DNA of 29,367 nucleotides from NCBI GenBank assembly GCA_003491845.1, contig DNBN01000133.1, positions 1 through 29,367 on the forward strand. The letters run 5' to 3'. Positions 8,698 through 17,604 of the stretch are shown piece after piece. Position numbers and translations under genes: made by a program. The DNA comes from Porticoccaceae bacterium. GTDB taxonomy: Bacteria; Pseudomonadota; Gammaproteobacteria; Pseudomonadales; Porticoccaceae. Numbering within the stretch: position 1 is the stretch's first letter; each line of letters begins with the position of its first letter. The notes below the pieces were generated by a model. It saw only the letters and a program-made list of their open reading frames with translations. It made no database searches and had not been told where the DNA came from.

Positions 8698-10077
8698 TTA
8701 GTCGTCTTTAAAGTTACCATCCATATTGGCCGCCATCCAAACAAAGGCCGCATAAGCAGCAACATTCTGGGCTATATCCTCAGGCTTTATTTTGTCAAAC
8801 GTGTCATCCGGTGTGTGATGCAAATCAAAATAGTCCCAACCATTTTGCTTAAGCGTCACCACCGGCATACCGAGCATTCTCATTGGTCCCATATCAGGAC
8901 CACCAGAAGCTTGATTTGCACCCAAGGCTATGCCTAGAGGCTCTAATATGGTTTGAAATTCTTTTGCCTTATATAATTTGCTTTCACCAAAATTGGTTTC
9001 AAATCGCCAAATTTTACCAGCCCCGAAATCTGATTCAGCACCAACAATATGTTTTCCCAGATCATTTTTGTATTTTTTAGCATAGGCTTTTGCCCCCACA
9101 AGACCGACCTCTTCAGCACCAAACATGACAACTCTAATTGTTCGCTTTGGAGTTTTCTTCCTATCTAAAATAACCTTGGCAGCACCCACAGTGATGCCTA
9201 TACCCGCACCATCATCAACGGCTCCTGTACCTAGATCCCAACTGTCTAAATGCCCACCAATCAGGACAATTTCATCACTTATTCCAGGAATTTCACCCAC
9301 GACATTTCCGGACTCTTGATAGCCTAGAGACTCCACGTCAAGTACTAGCTTTACAGTAACCTCGCCACGTGACAAGGCTCGTTTGAGTTGATCCGCGTCA
9401 GGTGGAGACAGAGCGGCAACAGGAACTTGAGTTACACCCTCTTGATAAGACATTTGCCCTGTATGAGGAAATCGATGATGATCCGTTCCCACAGAGCGAA
9501 TTAGAGCCGCGACAGCTCCCCGTTTACCCGCTTCATTAGCAGCACCAGAGCGTTTTTGTACAGCAGCGCCATACCCTGATCCGTCCTGAGTTCTGGTCAT
9601 GTATTCATCGACAAAAACAATCTTTCCTTCAAGCCCAGTCATGGGTGCATCTTTAAGCGCCTGCAATGTAGGGAATTTAACAATCGCGCCTATAACACCA
9701 TCTGCGTCTGTAGCGACACTGCCACCAAGTGCTGTAATAACCAACTTTTGGGGATAGGGCATTAATATTTCAGCTGACTCTGCATTGCGCTTCCAGTACA
9801 TTACCTGAAATGGCTCAACACGGACATTTTGAAAGCCAAGTGCTTTTAGCTTAGCAACACCCCAATCTCTGGCACGGGCCTCAGCATCACTGCCTGCCAA
9901 TCTCTGACCTACTTCTGTAGTTAGGCTTTCTATCACTGTATAGCCAACATTACTTTGAAGACCCTGCTTGATTAACTGTTTGGCCTCGTTCTGAGTGGTT
10001 TCATCCAGTGTTTGGGTTATTGCGATGCTCGGCAAAAACAGCATGGCCGCGATTGTGAGGAATTTAATCAGACCCAT
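8698..10077 (-). CDS. Exported M28 family zinc metallopeptidase
   Basis: A di-zinc aminopeptidase or carboxypeptidase-like enzyme, exported by a Sec signal peptide (about residues 1-22). The zinc site is complete: His276 and Asp278 in GGHLDSWD, Asp288/289 in AVDDGAG, the acid pair Glu322-Glu323 in FGAEEVG, Asp350 in ESDFG, and His421 in LHHTPDDT. A protease-associated (PA) insert occupies roughly residues 120-245 between the N-terminal segment and the catalytic domain. The start at 10077 follows TTGGAG. It sits between the GH30 lipoprotein and the prolyl oligopeptidase, all on one strand, fitting a set of envelope scavenging hydrolases. Eukaryotic carboxypeptidase Q is the best-known enzyme of similar layout, but I cannot define the substrate here. 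Confidence 0.93.
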   Translation of the reverse strand: MGLIKFLTIAAMLFLPSIAITQTLDETTQNEAKQLIKQGLQSNVGYTVIESLTTEVGQRLAGSDAEARARDWGVAKLKALGFQNVRVEPFQVMYWKRNAESAEILMPYPQKLVITALGGSVATDADGVIGAIVKFPTLQALKDAPMTGLEGKIVFVDEYMTRTQDGSGYGAAVQKRSGAANEAGKRGAVAALIRSVGTDHHRFPHTGQMSYQEGVTQVPVAALSPPDADQLKRALSRGEVTVKLVLDVESLGYQESGNVVGEIPGISDEIVLIGGHLDSWDLGTGAVDDGAGIGITVGAAKVILDRKKTPKRTIRVVMFGAEEVGLVGAKAYAKKYKNDLGKHIVGAESDFGAGKIWRFETNFGESKLYKAKEFQTILEPLGIALGANQASGGPDMGPMRMLGMPVVTLKQNGWDYFDLHHTPDDTFDKIKPEDIAQNVAAYAAFVWMAANMDGNFKDD

Positions 10078-10109
10078 TTAGTTACTCCAATTTTTTGTGT
10101 TGTCATTTT

Positions 10110-10139
10110 GGGTGCGACTGGCTGTTACAGCCATAGCGC
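10110..10139. other. Two-tier hairpin between the GH30 and M28 genes
   Basis: An inner six-base-pair stem (TGGCTG / CAGCCA, 10119-10124 and 10128-10133, loop TTA) is extended by an outer stem (GGGTGC / GCGCCC, one G-T pair) across a small internal loop. No T run follows on either strand, so it is more likely an mRNA processing or stability element than an intrinsic terminator. Confidence 0.45.
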
Positions 10140-10158
10140 CCACGGTTTTACTTACTGA

Positions 10159-11640
10159 TCAGTAGACCACAGTTTGTATGGCGCGGGCTGGAATAGTGAG
10201 TTTACTCTGCGCTTTGCCAACAAAGAAATTATAACTAATTGCAGCATCGGTATGGTTCATCACAATGGTTGCCATCTCGCCATTTTCATTAACAAATGAG
10301 GTGGCCAATAAAAAACTTCGGCTGCTGCTGGTGCTCACTCGCTGCGCATTAGGACGAACAAATTTTGAAAAATGTCCTATATAATAATAGGTTGGAGTGT
10401 AAATCAACTCGCCGGTCCGTGTGTCACCATGAATAGGAGCAAAACAAAAGTTCTGTACATGATTCGGTCCGCCGGTATGATCCAATAAAATATTCCAGTC
10501 AGTCCAACCGACGGTTCCTCGGTTAAAGTCATTAATCATTGAATGTCCATAGCGTTCTGCATTTGGCCAGTATTGGTAACGATCCTCGCGGAAATTTTCG
10601 TTGGTACCCTCGGTGAATAATAGATTTTTAGAAGGGTAGGATTCATTGACCAAGGCAAGATTGTCATGCATAGTTTCACCGCCAGCCCAGGTTTCATACC
10701 AGTGAAAGCCAATTCCCCAAGCATATTTAGAGGCCTCAGGATCTTCAAAAATAACATTGGCACGCCTGGTAATTAAATCTCGATTGTGGTCCCAGACCAC
10801 AATTTTTTTATCCCCCAACCCCTCTTCCTCCAGGATAGGACCAAGATGATTTTTCAGGAAATCGCGCTCCTCCTCCGCTGTATAAATCATTGATTCCCAG
10901 CGCTGCACTGCCATAGGTTCATTTTGAATCGTTACACCCCAGACCGGGATATTTTCATCTTCATATGCTTTAATAAACTTGGCAAAATAATGCGCCCAAG
11001 AATCATAATATTCAGGTAATAACGTTCCACCATGCAACATATTATTGTTGCTTTTCATAAAGGCTGGCGCACTCCAAGGACTGGCATAGAAAGTTAATTC
11101 TCCGCCAGCGGCTTGCATGGCACGCTTGATTAATGGAATTCTAAACTCCCGATCTTTGTCAATGTTAAAGGTGGCTAAAGACTTATCACCCTCTGCAATA
11201 TAGGTGTGGCTAGAGCTACCAAAATCAGAACTATGAATGGAAGTCCGCACTAATGTGTAACCAATGCCCTGCTCTTTATCAAAGTAGGCCTTGAGCAACT
11301 CATCCTGCTTATCATCGGGCAACTTAGCAAACACCTCTGAACTAGCATCAGTAATCGCACCACCAAATCCAAGGACTCTTTGATAACGTTTATTAGGATT
11401 TACAAATACCGACACCTCAGATTCAAAGGGCTGTACTCCTTGCCCAAATGTCAGTTCATCGGTAAGTGTTAAACGCTTATCCGTATCCTTGGCTGTAGTG
11501 TATACCCTAGCCGCTAGCATCGACTTAGTTTTAGTGGTTTGATCAAAGGTATTTAGCTCTTTGGTTGAAGACACTGATTGCTCCTGACAGCCTGCCAATA
11601 AAATTGTGCAGGTCAGTATTACGAACCGATTCTTTTTCAT
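10159..11640 (-). CDS. GH30 family glycosidase, lipoprotein (glucosylceramidase-like)
   Basis: A retaining beta-glycosidase with the GH30 (beta/alpha)8 barrel plus C-terminal beta domain. The entry motif QRVLGFGGAITDASSE near 89-104 is typical. The acid/base is Glu241 in TIQNEP and the nucleophile Glu344 in FTEGTN (numbered from ATG 11640). The lipobox LAGC gives a lipidated Cys18, so the enzyme should be anchored in an envelope membrane. The frame can be extended to a TTG at 11646, but I prefer the ATG at 11640 (493 residues). Bacterial relatives act on glucosylceramides or on beta-1,6-linked glucosides such as laminarin branches; sequence inspection cannot separate these. No other carbohydrate-active gene is adjacent, so this is not a full polysaccharide locus. 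Confidence 0.92.
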   Translation of the reverse strand: MKKNRFVILTCTILLAGCQEQSVSSTKELNTFDQTTKTKSMLAARVYTTAKDTDKRLTLTDELTFGQGVQPFESEVSVFVNPNKRYQRVLGFGGAITDASSEVFAKLPDDKQDELLKAYFDKEQGIGYTLVRTSIHSSDFGSSSHTYIAEGDKSLATFNIDKDREFRIPLIKRAMQAAGGELTFYASPWSAPAFMKSNNNMLHGGTLLPEYYDSWAHYFAKFIKAYEDENIPVWGVTIQNEPMAVQRWESMIYTAEEERDFLKNHLGPILEEEGLGDKKIVVWDHNRDLITRRANVIFEDPEASKYAWGIGFHWYETWAGGETMHDNLALVNESYPSKNLLFTEGTNENFREDRYQYWPNAERYGHSMINDFNRGTVGWTDWNILLDHTGGPNHVQNFCFAPIHGDTRTGELIYTPTYYYIGHFSKFVRPNAQRVSTSSSRSFLLATSFVNENGEMATIVMNHTDAAISYNFFVGKAQSKLTIPARAIQTVVY

Positions 11641-11693
11641 CGACAAATTTACCTATTGCCTAATTAAAATTACATTTAAATTCCGCACTTAGC

Positions 11694-11742
11694 TCAAAAA
11701 AGAGACCTACAACACCCTTTACAAAAGCATTGTAAGTCTCTT
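11694..11742 (-). terminator. Intrinsic terminator downstream of the AIM24 gene
   Basis: Inverted arms at 11700-11712 and 11730-11742 form 13 pairs, including one G-U pair on the minus-strand transcript. Reading on the minus strand, the stem is followed by an uninterrupted T run (11694-11699 region). It lies about 130 bases after the AIM24 stop and before the GH30 start, so it should separate these transcripts. Confidence 0.65.
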
Positions 11743-11870
11743 AACTTATGGAATTTCCCTTTACAGATTAAATGATGATCTCAATGCGCTTTACACGAAC
11801 TACAGAATACGAAGCGCAGAGGTTATCAAGGAGATAATACTTACAGTGAACACAGAAAATGTCAACGTGC

Positions 11871-12659
11871 TTAGTGTCCATCTAACATCCTACCCAATCC
11901 GCCCAAAACAGAGCCCTCTCCCTTATCTGATCCGCCAATGCTTGGTGCACTACTAATAACTCGGTCAGCCAAGCGTGAAAAAGGAAGGCTTTGCAAGTAC
12001 ACGGTACCAGTTCCTTGCAGAGTAGCCAAAAAGAGTCCTTCTCCACCAAAGAACATTGATTTTAGGCCTCCTGCCCGTTCAATATCGTAGTTTATGCCAG
12101 AGGTAAAACCTACAATACAGCCAGTATCAACCCTGAGAGTTTCACCTGTAAGTTGCTTCTCTACTATGGTGCCACCAGCATGAACAAAAGCCATACCATC
12201 ACCTCGTAAACGCTGTAGAATGAAGCCTTCACCGCCGAAAAAACCAGCGCCTAACTTCTGGTTAAAAGCAATACTCACTTCGGTGCCTAGAGCAGCACAC
12301 AAAAAGGCATCCTTTTGACATATCAACTCTCCACCGAGTTTAGCCATATCAAGAGGCACAATTTTGCCCGGATAGGGTGCTGCGAAGGCAACTCGTTTTT
12401 TACCAATACCAGCGTTACTAAAGTGAGTCATGAAAATAGATTCACCTGCGAGTGCGCGCTTACCAACGTCGAGTAAACTACCAAATAAACCTTTGTCTGG
12501 TTGAGAGCCATCTCCCATTTTAGCTTCAAATGCAATACTATCATCCATCCAGTTCATGGCTCCAGCTTCCGCGATAACCGTTTCTAAGGGATCCAATTCA
12601 ACCTCGACTACCTGCATATCGCCGCCAAAAATTTCATAATCAATTGTGTGACATCTCAT
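11871..12659 (-). CDS. AIM24 / TIGR00266 family protein
   Basis: A 262-residue protein of the widespread TIGR00266/AIM24 family, which folds as a beta-roll and assembles as trimers. The cellular function in bacteria is unclear; the mitochondrial namesake affects inner-membrane organisation. The family pattern is clear: an early acidic segment [12 protein letters not shown], repeated GEGLFL/GEGFIL glycine motifs ([16 protein letters not shown] and [16 protein letters not shown]), and a glycine-rich tail ([12 protein letters not shown]). There is no signal peptide or membrane helix, so it is probably cytoplasmic. The start at 12659 is preceded by AAGGAG at ideal spacing. It is transcribed away from the HD-GYP gene, and a terminator follows its stop, so it probably forms a single-gene unit. 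Confidence 0.9.
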   Translation of the reverse strand: MRCHTIDYEIFGGDMQVVEVELDPLETVIAEAGAMNWMDDSIAFEAKMGDGSQPDKGLFGSLLDVGKRALAGESIFMTHFSNAGIGKKRVAFAAPYPGKIVPLDMAKLGGELICQKDAFLCAALGTEVSIAFNQKLGAGFFGGEGFILQRLRGDGMAFVHAGGTIVEKQLTGETLRVDTGCIVGFTSGINYDIERAGGLKSMFFGGEGLFLATLQGTGTVYLQSLPFSRLADRVISSAPSIGGSDKGEGSVLGGLGRMLDGH

Positions 12660-12886
12660 AAAAAACTCCTTTTTAAATGCGTTTTGATTAGCTAATACAA
12701 TAATAGCATTGGTTAAAACTATACATGGCTAGATGGTTATAATAAAGTTGAGTTTGGAGTGGTCAATTTGATTATCACTATGAATGTTTTGCAGTGATTT
12801 AAAGAAATCATATTGTAAATATCATCAAGCACATTAGTGCTAAATAGGAACAGTAATTTGACTCGGAATATTCGGATACAGTTTCT

Positions 12887-14086
12887 TTGCTGAAAAAGAT
12901 AAAAACATCATCTCTGGTTCTTGGGATGCACATACATGCCTTCTGCGGTCCATGGCTGCACCATCCTTTTTGGCGGTCAAAATTCACCCTCAAAGGGCAA
13001 AAAGATATTCAAAAAATACAGCAAAGTTCTATTAAAGAAGTCATTATCAACATACAAAAAGGCTGTGATGTAGCGCCGCTGAAAAAGACCCAGCAAGCCA
13101 AAATAGCACTCCCGACGACCTCTGCTGAACCCACGCAACCGTATATTCCAATGGAGCAAGAATTAAGTAGAGCTATAACTATTTATGCTGAATCAAAACA
13201 GGCTATGCAGTGTATTTTTGATGATGTGCGCATGGGCAAAACCGTGGATGTTAACACTGCAAAATCCATTGTTGATGATATTTCAAAATCGGTGATGAGC
13301 AACTCTGGAGCGTTGATCAGTATTGTGCGACTAAAGAATGTTGATGAATATACTTATATGCATTCAGTGGCTATCTGTGCATTAATGATGGCAATGGCAA
13401 AGACCTTGGGGTTTCAAAAAGAGCAAATAAAAGAGGCGGGGCTTGCAGGGTTATTGCATGATGTAGGAAAGGCCAATATACCTGCGGTTTTACTTAATAA
13501 ACCAGGCCCATTGACTGAAGAAGAACATAAACTAATGAAATCACATCCTAAGGAAGGGTACAAAATACTTAAACAACAGTACTCGGTAAGCGCGGCTATT
13601 TTAGATGTCTGCCTTCATCACCATGAAAAAGTCGATGGGTCGGGCTACCCCTCAGGCCTTATTGGCAACCAAATTAGTCAACTGACCAAAATAGCGTCCA
13701 TCTGCGATGTTTATGATGCAATCACTTCTGATCGCGCTTACAAAGAAGGCTGGAATCCTGCGGATGCGCTAAAACAAATGAGTCAGTGGACCGGGCACTT
13801 CGATCAGGTGCTATTTCAAACATTTGTGAAACTAATAGGCATATACCCCATCGGCACGCTAGTGAAGCTTAAAACTGAAAAACTGGGCGTGGTCTATGAA
13901 CAAAACAGTCAATCGTTGCTGAAACCCCGGGTTAAGGTGTTCTTCTGCGCAAAAACTCATCGTTATTTAAATCCTGAAATCTATGATTTATCCGACATTT
14001 CTATAACAGATAGTATCCTTGGGCCAGAAGATCCTGAGAATTGGGGCATATCTAATACCGAGCAATATTGGGCGGTAAAACAGTAG
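12887..14086 (+). CDS. HD-GYP domain cyclic di-GMP phosphodiesterase with N-terminal DUF3391
   Basis: The HD-GYP domain hydrolyses cyclic di-GMP, lowering signals for attachment and biofilm. The metal and signature residues are complete: HDVGK at 191-195, His220, the HHE/GYP signature HHEKVDGSGYP at 245-255, and Asp274 in ICDVYDAITSDRAY. The first 80 residues resemble the DUF3391 domain often placed before HD-GYP. No sensor or receiver domain is present. The start is uncertain: the full-length domain requires TTG at 12887 (or CTG at 12890), since the first ATG in frame (12926) would cut into the DUF3391 domain. A weak GGA lies ten bases upstream of the TTG. It converges on the flavoenzyme gene, with 12 bases between stops. 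Confidence 0.9.
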   Translation: MLKKIKTSSLVLGMHIHAFCGPWLHHPFWRSKFTLKGQKDIQKIQQSSIKEVIINIQKGCDVAPLKKTQQAKIALPTTSAEPTQPYIPMEQELSRAITIYAESKQAMQCIFDDVRMGKTVDVNTAKSIVDDISKSVMSNSGALISIVRLKNVDEYTYMHSVAICALMMAMAKTLGFQKEQIKEAGLAGLLHDVGKANIPAVLLNKPGPLTEEEHKLMKSHPKEGYKILKQQYSVSAAILDVCLHHHEKVDGSGYPSGLIGNQISQLTKIASICDVYDAITSDRAYKEGWNPADALKQMSQWTGHFDQVLFQTFVKLIGIYPIGTLVKLKTEKLGVVYEQNSQSLLKPRVKVFFCAKTHRYLNPEIYDLSDISITDSILGPEDPENWGISNTEQYWAVKQ

Positions 14087-14098
14087 CTATAATCCAAG

Positions 14099-16051
14099 TC
14101 AGAGTAACTCTGTTATCGCTCGAAAACCCTGTTCCACCGCCGACTCCAACATAGCGCTTGCCCCTGCATCAGCATTGGCGATAGCGATTCGTCCAAACAG
14201 TTTACGCGCTCGAACATGGGAGTATCTTGAGTCATTAACATCTGCATATAAACGATCAAAAAGTCTGTGAGAAGTAAGATCATAGGCATACCCATGTGCC
14301 CATCGATTAACGGTAATTGCTTTTATGTCAGTAATAGGGTCAAAGTCAGTATCTTTTAGTAAACTAGCCAATTGGTTTCTGGTCTGACGCTCAATCTCCT
14401 CGAAGGATGTTGCCAATAATTCATAGCGAGCTTGGCGATATTGCTCCTTAGGATTCAGACCTTTATTATTAACATGGGGGTAACGATGCAGATTAATGAC
14501 AATAGGGCTATCTGGACCCTCAGAAAATTGGTAATTCTCGCTATTCACCGGAAAACCAAGCTGAATGCCAACATAGTACGCCTCAGGACATAATACCGAG
14601 CCAACGCCTATTTCTTTCAATGCACTCCAACGCCGCAAGGCTACTCGAGTAAACATGATTGGTTGCTTAACCTGATCTGATAAAGCATCTTTTTGCGCCT
14701 CAGGTAACGTGGGACAAATATAAGGAATCATCGAATTATTACAAGCCATTACACAGCTTCGCCCTAACACCTGGTAAGTTTTTCCCTTACTGACATAGTT
14801 TATAGCTACATCAGAATAATCCTCTGTTTTCCTATTTTCTACATTAATCACTGTTGCATTGAGGCGCAACCTCACAGCCGATGCGGGAACATCCAGCGCT
14901 GTATAATCAAATATCGCTGTGACAATGTCATCCATAGTATTTCCTGCAGCTACCTCAGGAATCAACCTTCGTACCAGCAGACGCGCAATTGATGCATTAC
15001 CATCTGGAAATCGATGCACAGCAAGGCTTTTCTTGGCCTCACTCTTTTTAGGCAGCCCAGCTGCATCCCAACCGGGTAATCGAGAATATGAGAGCGCAGA
15101 ATAGGCATCCACAGCCTCTATCCCAAGGCCATTGTCTACGGTAAGGTCTTGCAAAATACGGAAAATTTCCGGTTCGCTGACGGCTAGATCGTCCACCAAA
15201 AATTGACGATAACTTATACCCGATAAATAGCTTTGTTTATCCTCTGGTAGAATATGAGTAATTTGATCTTCAGAGATCGTCAGTAGATACAAAAACTCTA
15301 TTTTTGCTGCCTTGGATATTGGCATCATCTCTACTGACTCTGCCAATGTTAGAGAACTATTTGCCATCATTGGGTTGCCGAAAAAACCTTTACAAAATGG
15401 CACCGTGCGGTCAATGCCCCAATTTTTTGCGTTAAAATGGAGTCCACCCGCTAACTGATGCCGCGGGTAAAATTGTTGATCAAAGGTCTCTTCGAAACGT
15501 TTAAAGTCCACCGCTAGATCTGCCATAAGGCCTTTGACTACATCACTGTAGTCTGATGGATTAACCAAATAAGAACTTCCGCCATAGGATATAAGATCTC
15601 GTCCGTCTACAGAAAATTCATTACGCTTTGCGTGACCGCCAAAATCATCATGGTTATCTAAAATAAGAATACGTGCATCTGGTCTTTTTTTACGGTAAAA
15701 ATGCGCAGCTGAGAGGCCACTTAAGCCACCGCCTACTACCACTAGATCATAGACGTCCTTATCTATCTGTTGGATTGAGCCCCAATCTTTTCGTCCCGAC
15801 CGAGCCAGCTGGTGCGCAACCTCAAAAGAACCAGGATGATTTCCACGCATACCCTGTCGAGCCGGTGGATATGGGGTATTAAGAAGAGGTGCTCCAGCAG
15901 TTTTAGGTGTGTTAATCTGCGGGCCAATAGCCCATATTGGACTGACTACACCAGCTGTTAAAGTAGCAACAGTACCCGCACCAAATCCGTGTAATACATC
16001 CCGCCGAGATATTAACTGCTGCATACCTAACTTGCGATCCGACGGCTTCAT
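14099..16051 (-). CDS. Tat-exported FAD-dependent oxidoreductase, spermidine dehydrogenase-like
   Basis: A flavin amine-oxidase-type enzyme with a twin-arginine signal (SRRDVL, near residue 17) and a hydrophobic segment, so it should be exported folded with FAD bound. The Rossmann motif VVVGGGLSGLSAAHF near 107-121 is followed by an acidic residue for FAD ribose and GGHAKRNEFSVDG. The overall layout and the N-terminal KPSDRKLGM...RRD pattern recall the periplasmic spermidine dehydrogenase SpdH of Pseudomonas, but I cannot confirm polyamine as substrate. I chose ATG 16051 (650 residues), preceded by GGTGAG, over an in-frame GTG at 16060. It sits 239 bases beyond phhB with no obvious metabolic link. 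Confidence 0.82.
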   Translation of the reverse strand: MKPSDRKLGMQQLISRRDVLHGFGAGTVATLTAGVVSPIWAIGPQINTPKTAGAPLLNTPYPPARQGMRGNHPGSFEVAHQLARSGRKDWGSIQQIDKDVYDLVVVGGGLSGLSAAHFYRKKRPDARILILDNHDDFGGHAKRNEFSVDGRDLISYGGSSYLVNPSDYSDVVKGLMADLAVDFKRFEETFDQQFYPRHQLAGGLHFNAKNWGIDRTVPFCKGFFGNPMMANSSLTLAESVEMMPISKAAKIEFLYLLTISEDQITHILPEDKQSYLSGISYRQFLVDDLAVSEPEIFRILQDLTVDNGLGIEAVDAYSALSYSRLPGWDAAGLPKKSEAKKSLAVHRFPDGNASIARLLVRRLIPEVAAGNTMDDIVTAIFDYTALDVPASAVRLRLNATVINVENRKTEDYSDVAINYVSKGKTYQVLGRSCVMACNNSMIPYICPTLPEAQKDALSDQVKQPIMFTRVALRRWSALKEIGVGSVLCPEAYYVGIQLGFPVNSENYQFSEGPDSPIVINLHRYPHVNNKGLNPKEQYRQARYELLATSFEEIERQTRNQLASLLKDTDFDPITDIKAITVNRWAHGYAYDLTSHRLFDRLYADVNDSRYSHVRARKLFGRIAIANADAGASAMLESAVEQGFRAITELL

Positions 16052-16299
16052 TGCACTCACCCAGTGTATTGATCTATAGACTTGAACACTAATCTAGCCT
16101 GCCGTTCGGTGAACTAAACGACAAAATATAAGCATTATTCAAACACATAAGGAAAATAATAGTCGATTTCAAATAACCTTAGCAAATTCTTTGTACCCAA
16201 CAATAGGCACACTTAAAGAGAAAAAGTATCAAAATGATGGTGCTTTTTAGACTGTTACTTTTTCAGCCACTGTGATACTCAGAGGAATATTAAAAACCC

Positions 16300-16662
16300 T
16301 TATTTAGGTGCTTTACCTATCAGCTGATCAACCTTCGCCGCACAAATAAAATCATTCACAGACAAGCCCTTAATATCATGCGTGGTAAATTTTACGATAC
16401 AATAACCCCAGCCAAAACTTATATCGGGATGGTGGCCTTCACGATCCCCCAACCAAGCTATAACATTAGCCAGCTGCACTGCCTTGGCAAAACCCTTGAC
16501 GCTAAATGCTCGAGAAATGTGCATACTGTTGGTGTCCGCCAGCCAATCTTTTTCCAGCTCTGCAAGCAACGGCTTAATTTGTGCTGGGGTAAGGCGCTCA
16601 GCATTACCTTGGCAAGGCTCGCATTGACTGTTATGTAAACTATTTGAACTATCCATAGGCAT
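16300..16662 (-). CDS. phhB: 4a-hydroxytetrahydrobiopterin dehydratase
   Basis: This enzyme recycles the pterin cofactor after phenylalanine hydroxylation, dehydrating 4a-hydroxytetrahydropterin. The 120-residue length and motif REGHHPDISFGW (His77, His78) with TTHDIKGLS (His95) carry the active-site histidines of the family. It lies 36 bases downstream of phhA on the same strand, the classic phhAB order, so the two are very likely one transcript. Two starts are possible, ATG 16662 and ATG 16656; both leave the whole catalytic domain intact. An unusual cysteine pair (CEPC, residues 14-17) precedes the catalytic domain and might bind a metal or be incidental. Confidence 0.95.
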   Translation of the reverse strand: MPMDSSNSLHNSQCEPCQGNAERLTPAQIKPLLAELEKDWLADTNSMHISRAFSVKGFAKAVQLANVIAWLGDREGHHPDISFGWGYCIVKFTTHDIKGLSVNDFICAAKVDQLIGKAPK

Positions 16663-16698
16663 ATTTATTCTCTCTTTTTAAAGTATACAAATTTATAA

Positions 16699-17490
16699 TT
16701 AGACGTCTATTTGCGCATAAGTAGGTTCAAACAATCCCCTTTTCTGAGCTTCCTTAATGTCTGCTAATAAGGCTTTCTCATTTACATCAAAGAGATCATT
16801 CAAATCCTCTATGACATAGTAAATTGGCTGATGAATGTCGATCCTATAGGGTGTTCTCAAAATATCAATTACATTAAAGCGACGTCGCTCAGGTACGGTA
16901 CTCTTTAGGCCATAAAGTAATTCAGTGGGGGAAGATGTTAAGCCCGAACCCAACGCTTTGTAAAGACCACCCTCTAAAGATAGCCCAAATTCGATGGTAA
17001 ACCAGTACAGTCGAATGACCCACTGATAACCCTTGGGCCCTAAAGACTTTCCCACCTTACCGATGAGTTCTGAAAAATGAGCAAAACGTAGATCAGCCAG
17101 CAACGGTGTATGTCCAAATATCTCATGAAAAATGTCAGGCTCTTTAATGTAATCAAAATCTCTTTTACCGCGAATAAACGATGCTGCAGGAAAACGTTTA
17201 CCGGCGAGCATAGTAAAGAATTGCTCGAACCCGATCAAAGCAGGCACCGGTTGTACTGACCATCCAGTAATTGGCTCTAAAAACTCGGTAATTTCCTGAC
17301 ATTGGGGTATTCGATGTTCTGGCATAACAAGCTTTTTTAAACCACTGTTATAAGCGTGGGCGGCGTACTTTTGTGTATTTGGCCACTGCCGCTGATAAAG
17401 TGCAGCCCACATAGCATGTTCTTGGTCACTGTAATCAATAAAGCCTTTACTATTTGGAGTTTTAGCTAGGTAATTATTTTTATTAGGCAT
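16699..17490 (-). CDS. phhA: Phenylalanine 4-monooxygenase
   Basis: This non-haem iron enzyme hydroxylates phenylalanine to tyrosine using tetrahydropterin and oxygen. At 263 residues it is the compact bacterial form without a regulatory domain. The iron ligands His122 and His127 lie in FHEIFGHTPL, and Glu167 in WFTIEFGL. The conserved SPTELLYGL segment is present. A strong GGGGAGG sits before the ATG at 17490. It is followed by phhB and is divergent from an Lrp-type regulator 114 bases away, which probably controls it. No aromatic aminotransferase or homogentisate gene is in the window, so further tyrosine breakdown would be encoded elsewhere. Confidence 0.97.
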   Translation of the reverse strand: MPNKNNYLAKTPNSKGFIDYSDQEHAMWAALYQRQWPNTQKYAAHAYNSGLKKLVMPEHRIPQCQEITEFLEPITGWSVQPVPALIGFEQFFTMLAGKRFPAASFIRGKRDFDYIKEPDIFHEIFGHTPLLADLRFAHFSELIGKVGKSLGPKGYQWVIRLYWFTIEFGLSLEGGLYKALGSGLTSSPTELLYGLKSTVPERRRFNVIDILRTPYRIDIHQPIYYVIEDLNDLFDVNEKALLADIKEAQKRGLFEPTYAQIDV

Positions 17491-17548
17491 TTTTCCTCCC
17501 CTCTATTCTCTGTGATATTATTGTTTATAAATAGAGAAATTTAATTGC

Positions 17549-17560
17549 TTATAGCTATAA
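17549..17560. promoter_or_regulatory. Palindrome in the phhA / Lrp-regulator divergent promoter region
   Basis: The 12-base perfect palindrome TTATAGCTATAA lies near the middle of the 114-base gap between the two divergent starts. A second, shorter palindrome TTTATAAA is at 17524-17531. Such AT-rich dyads are plausible sites for the Lrp-type regulator encoded alongside, but they also resemble promoter -10 elements. Confidence 0.4.
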
Positions 17561-17604
17561 ATAAGGGTATTTTCGGGTTTTATTTGCCAATTTTAAGGAT
17601 ATTA

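Noticed and set aside
16220..16264. Nine-base inverted repeat (GAAAAAGTA / TACTTTTTC) between phhB and the flavoenzyme
   Set aside because: All AT-rich with a 27-base loop; likely to occur by chance in such sequence.
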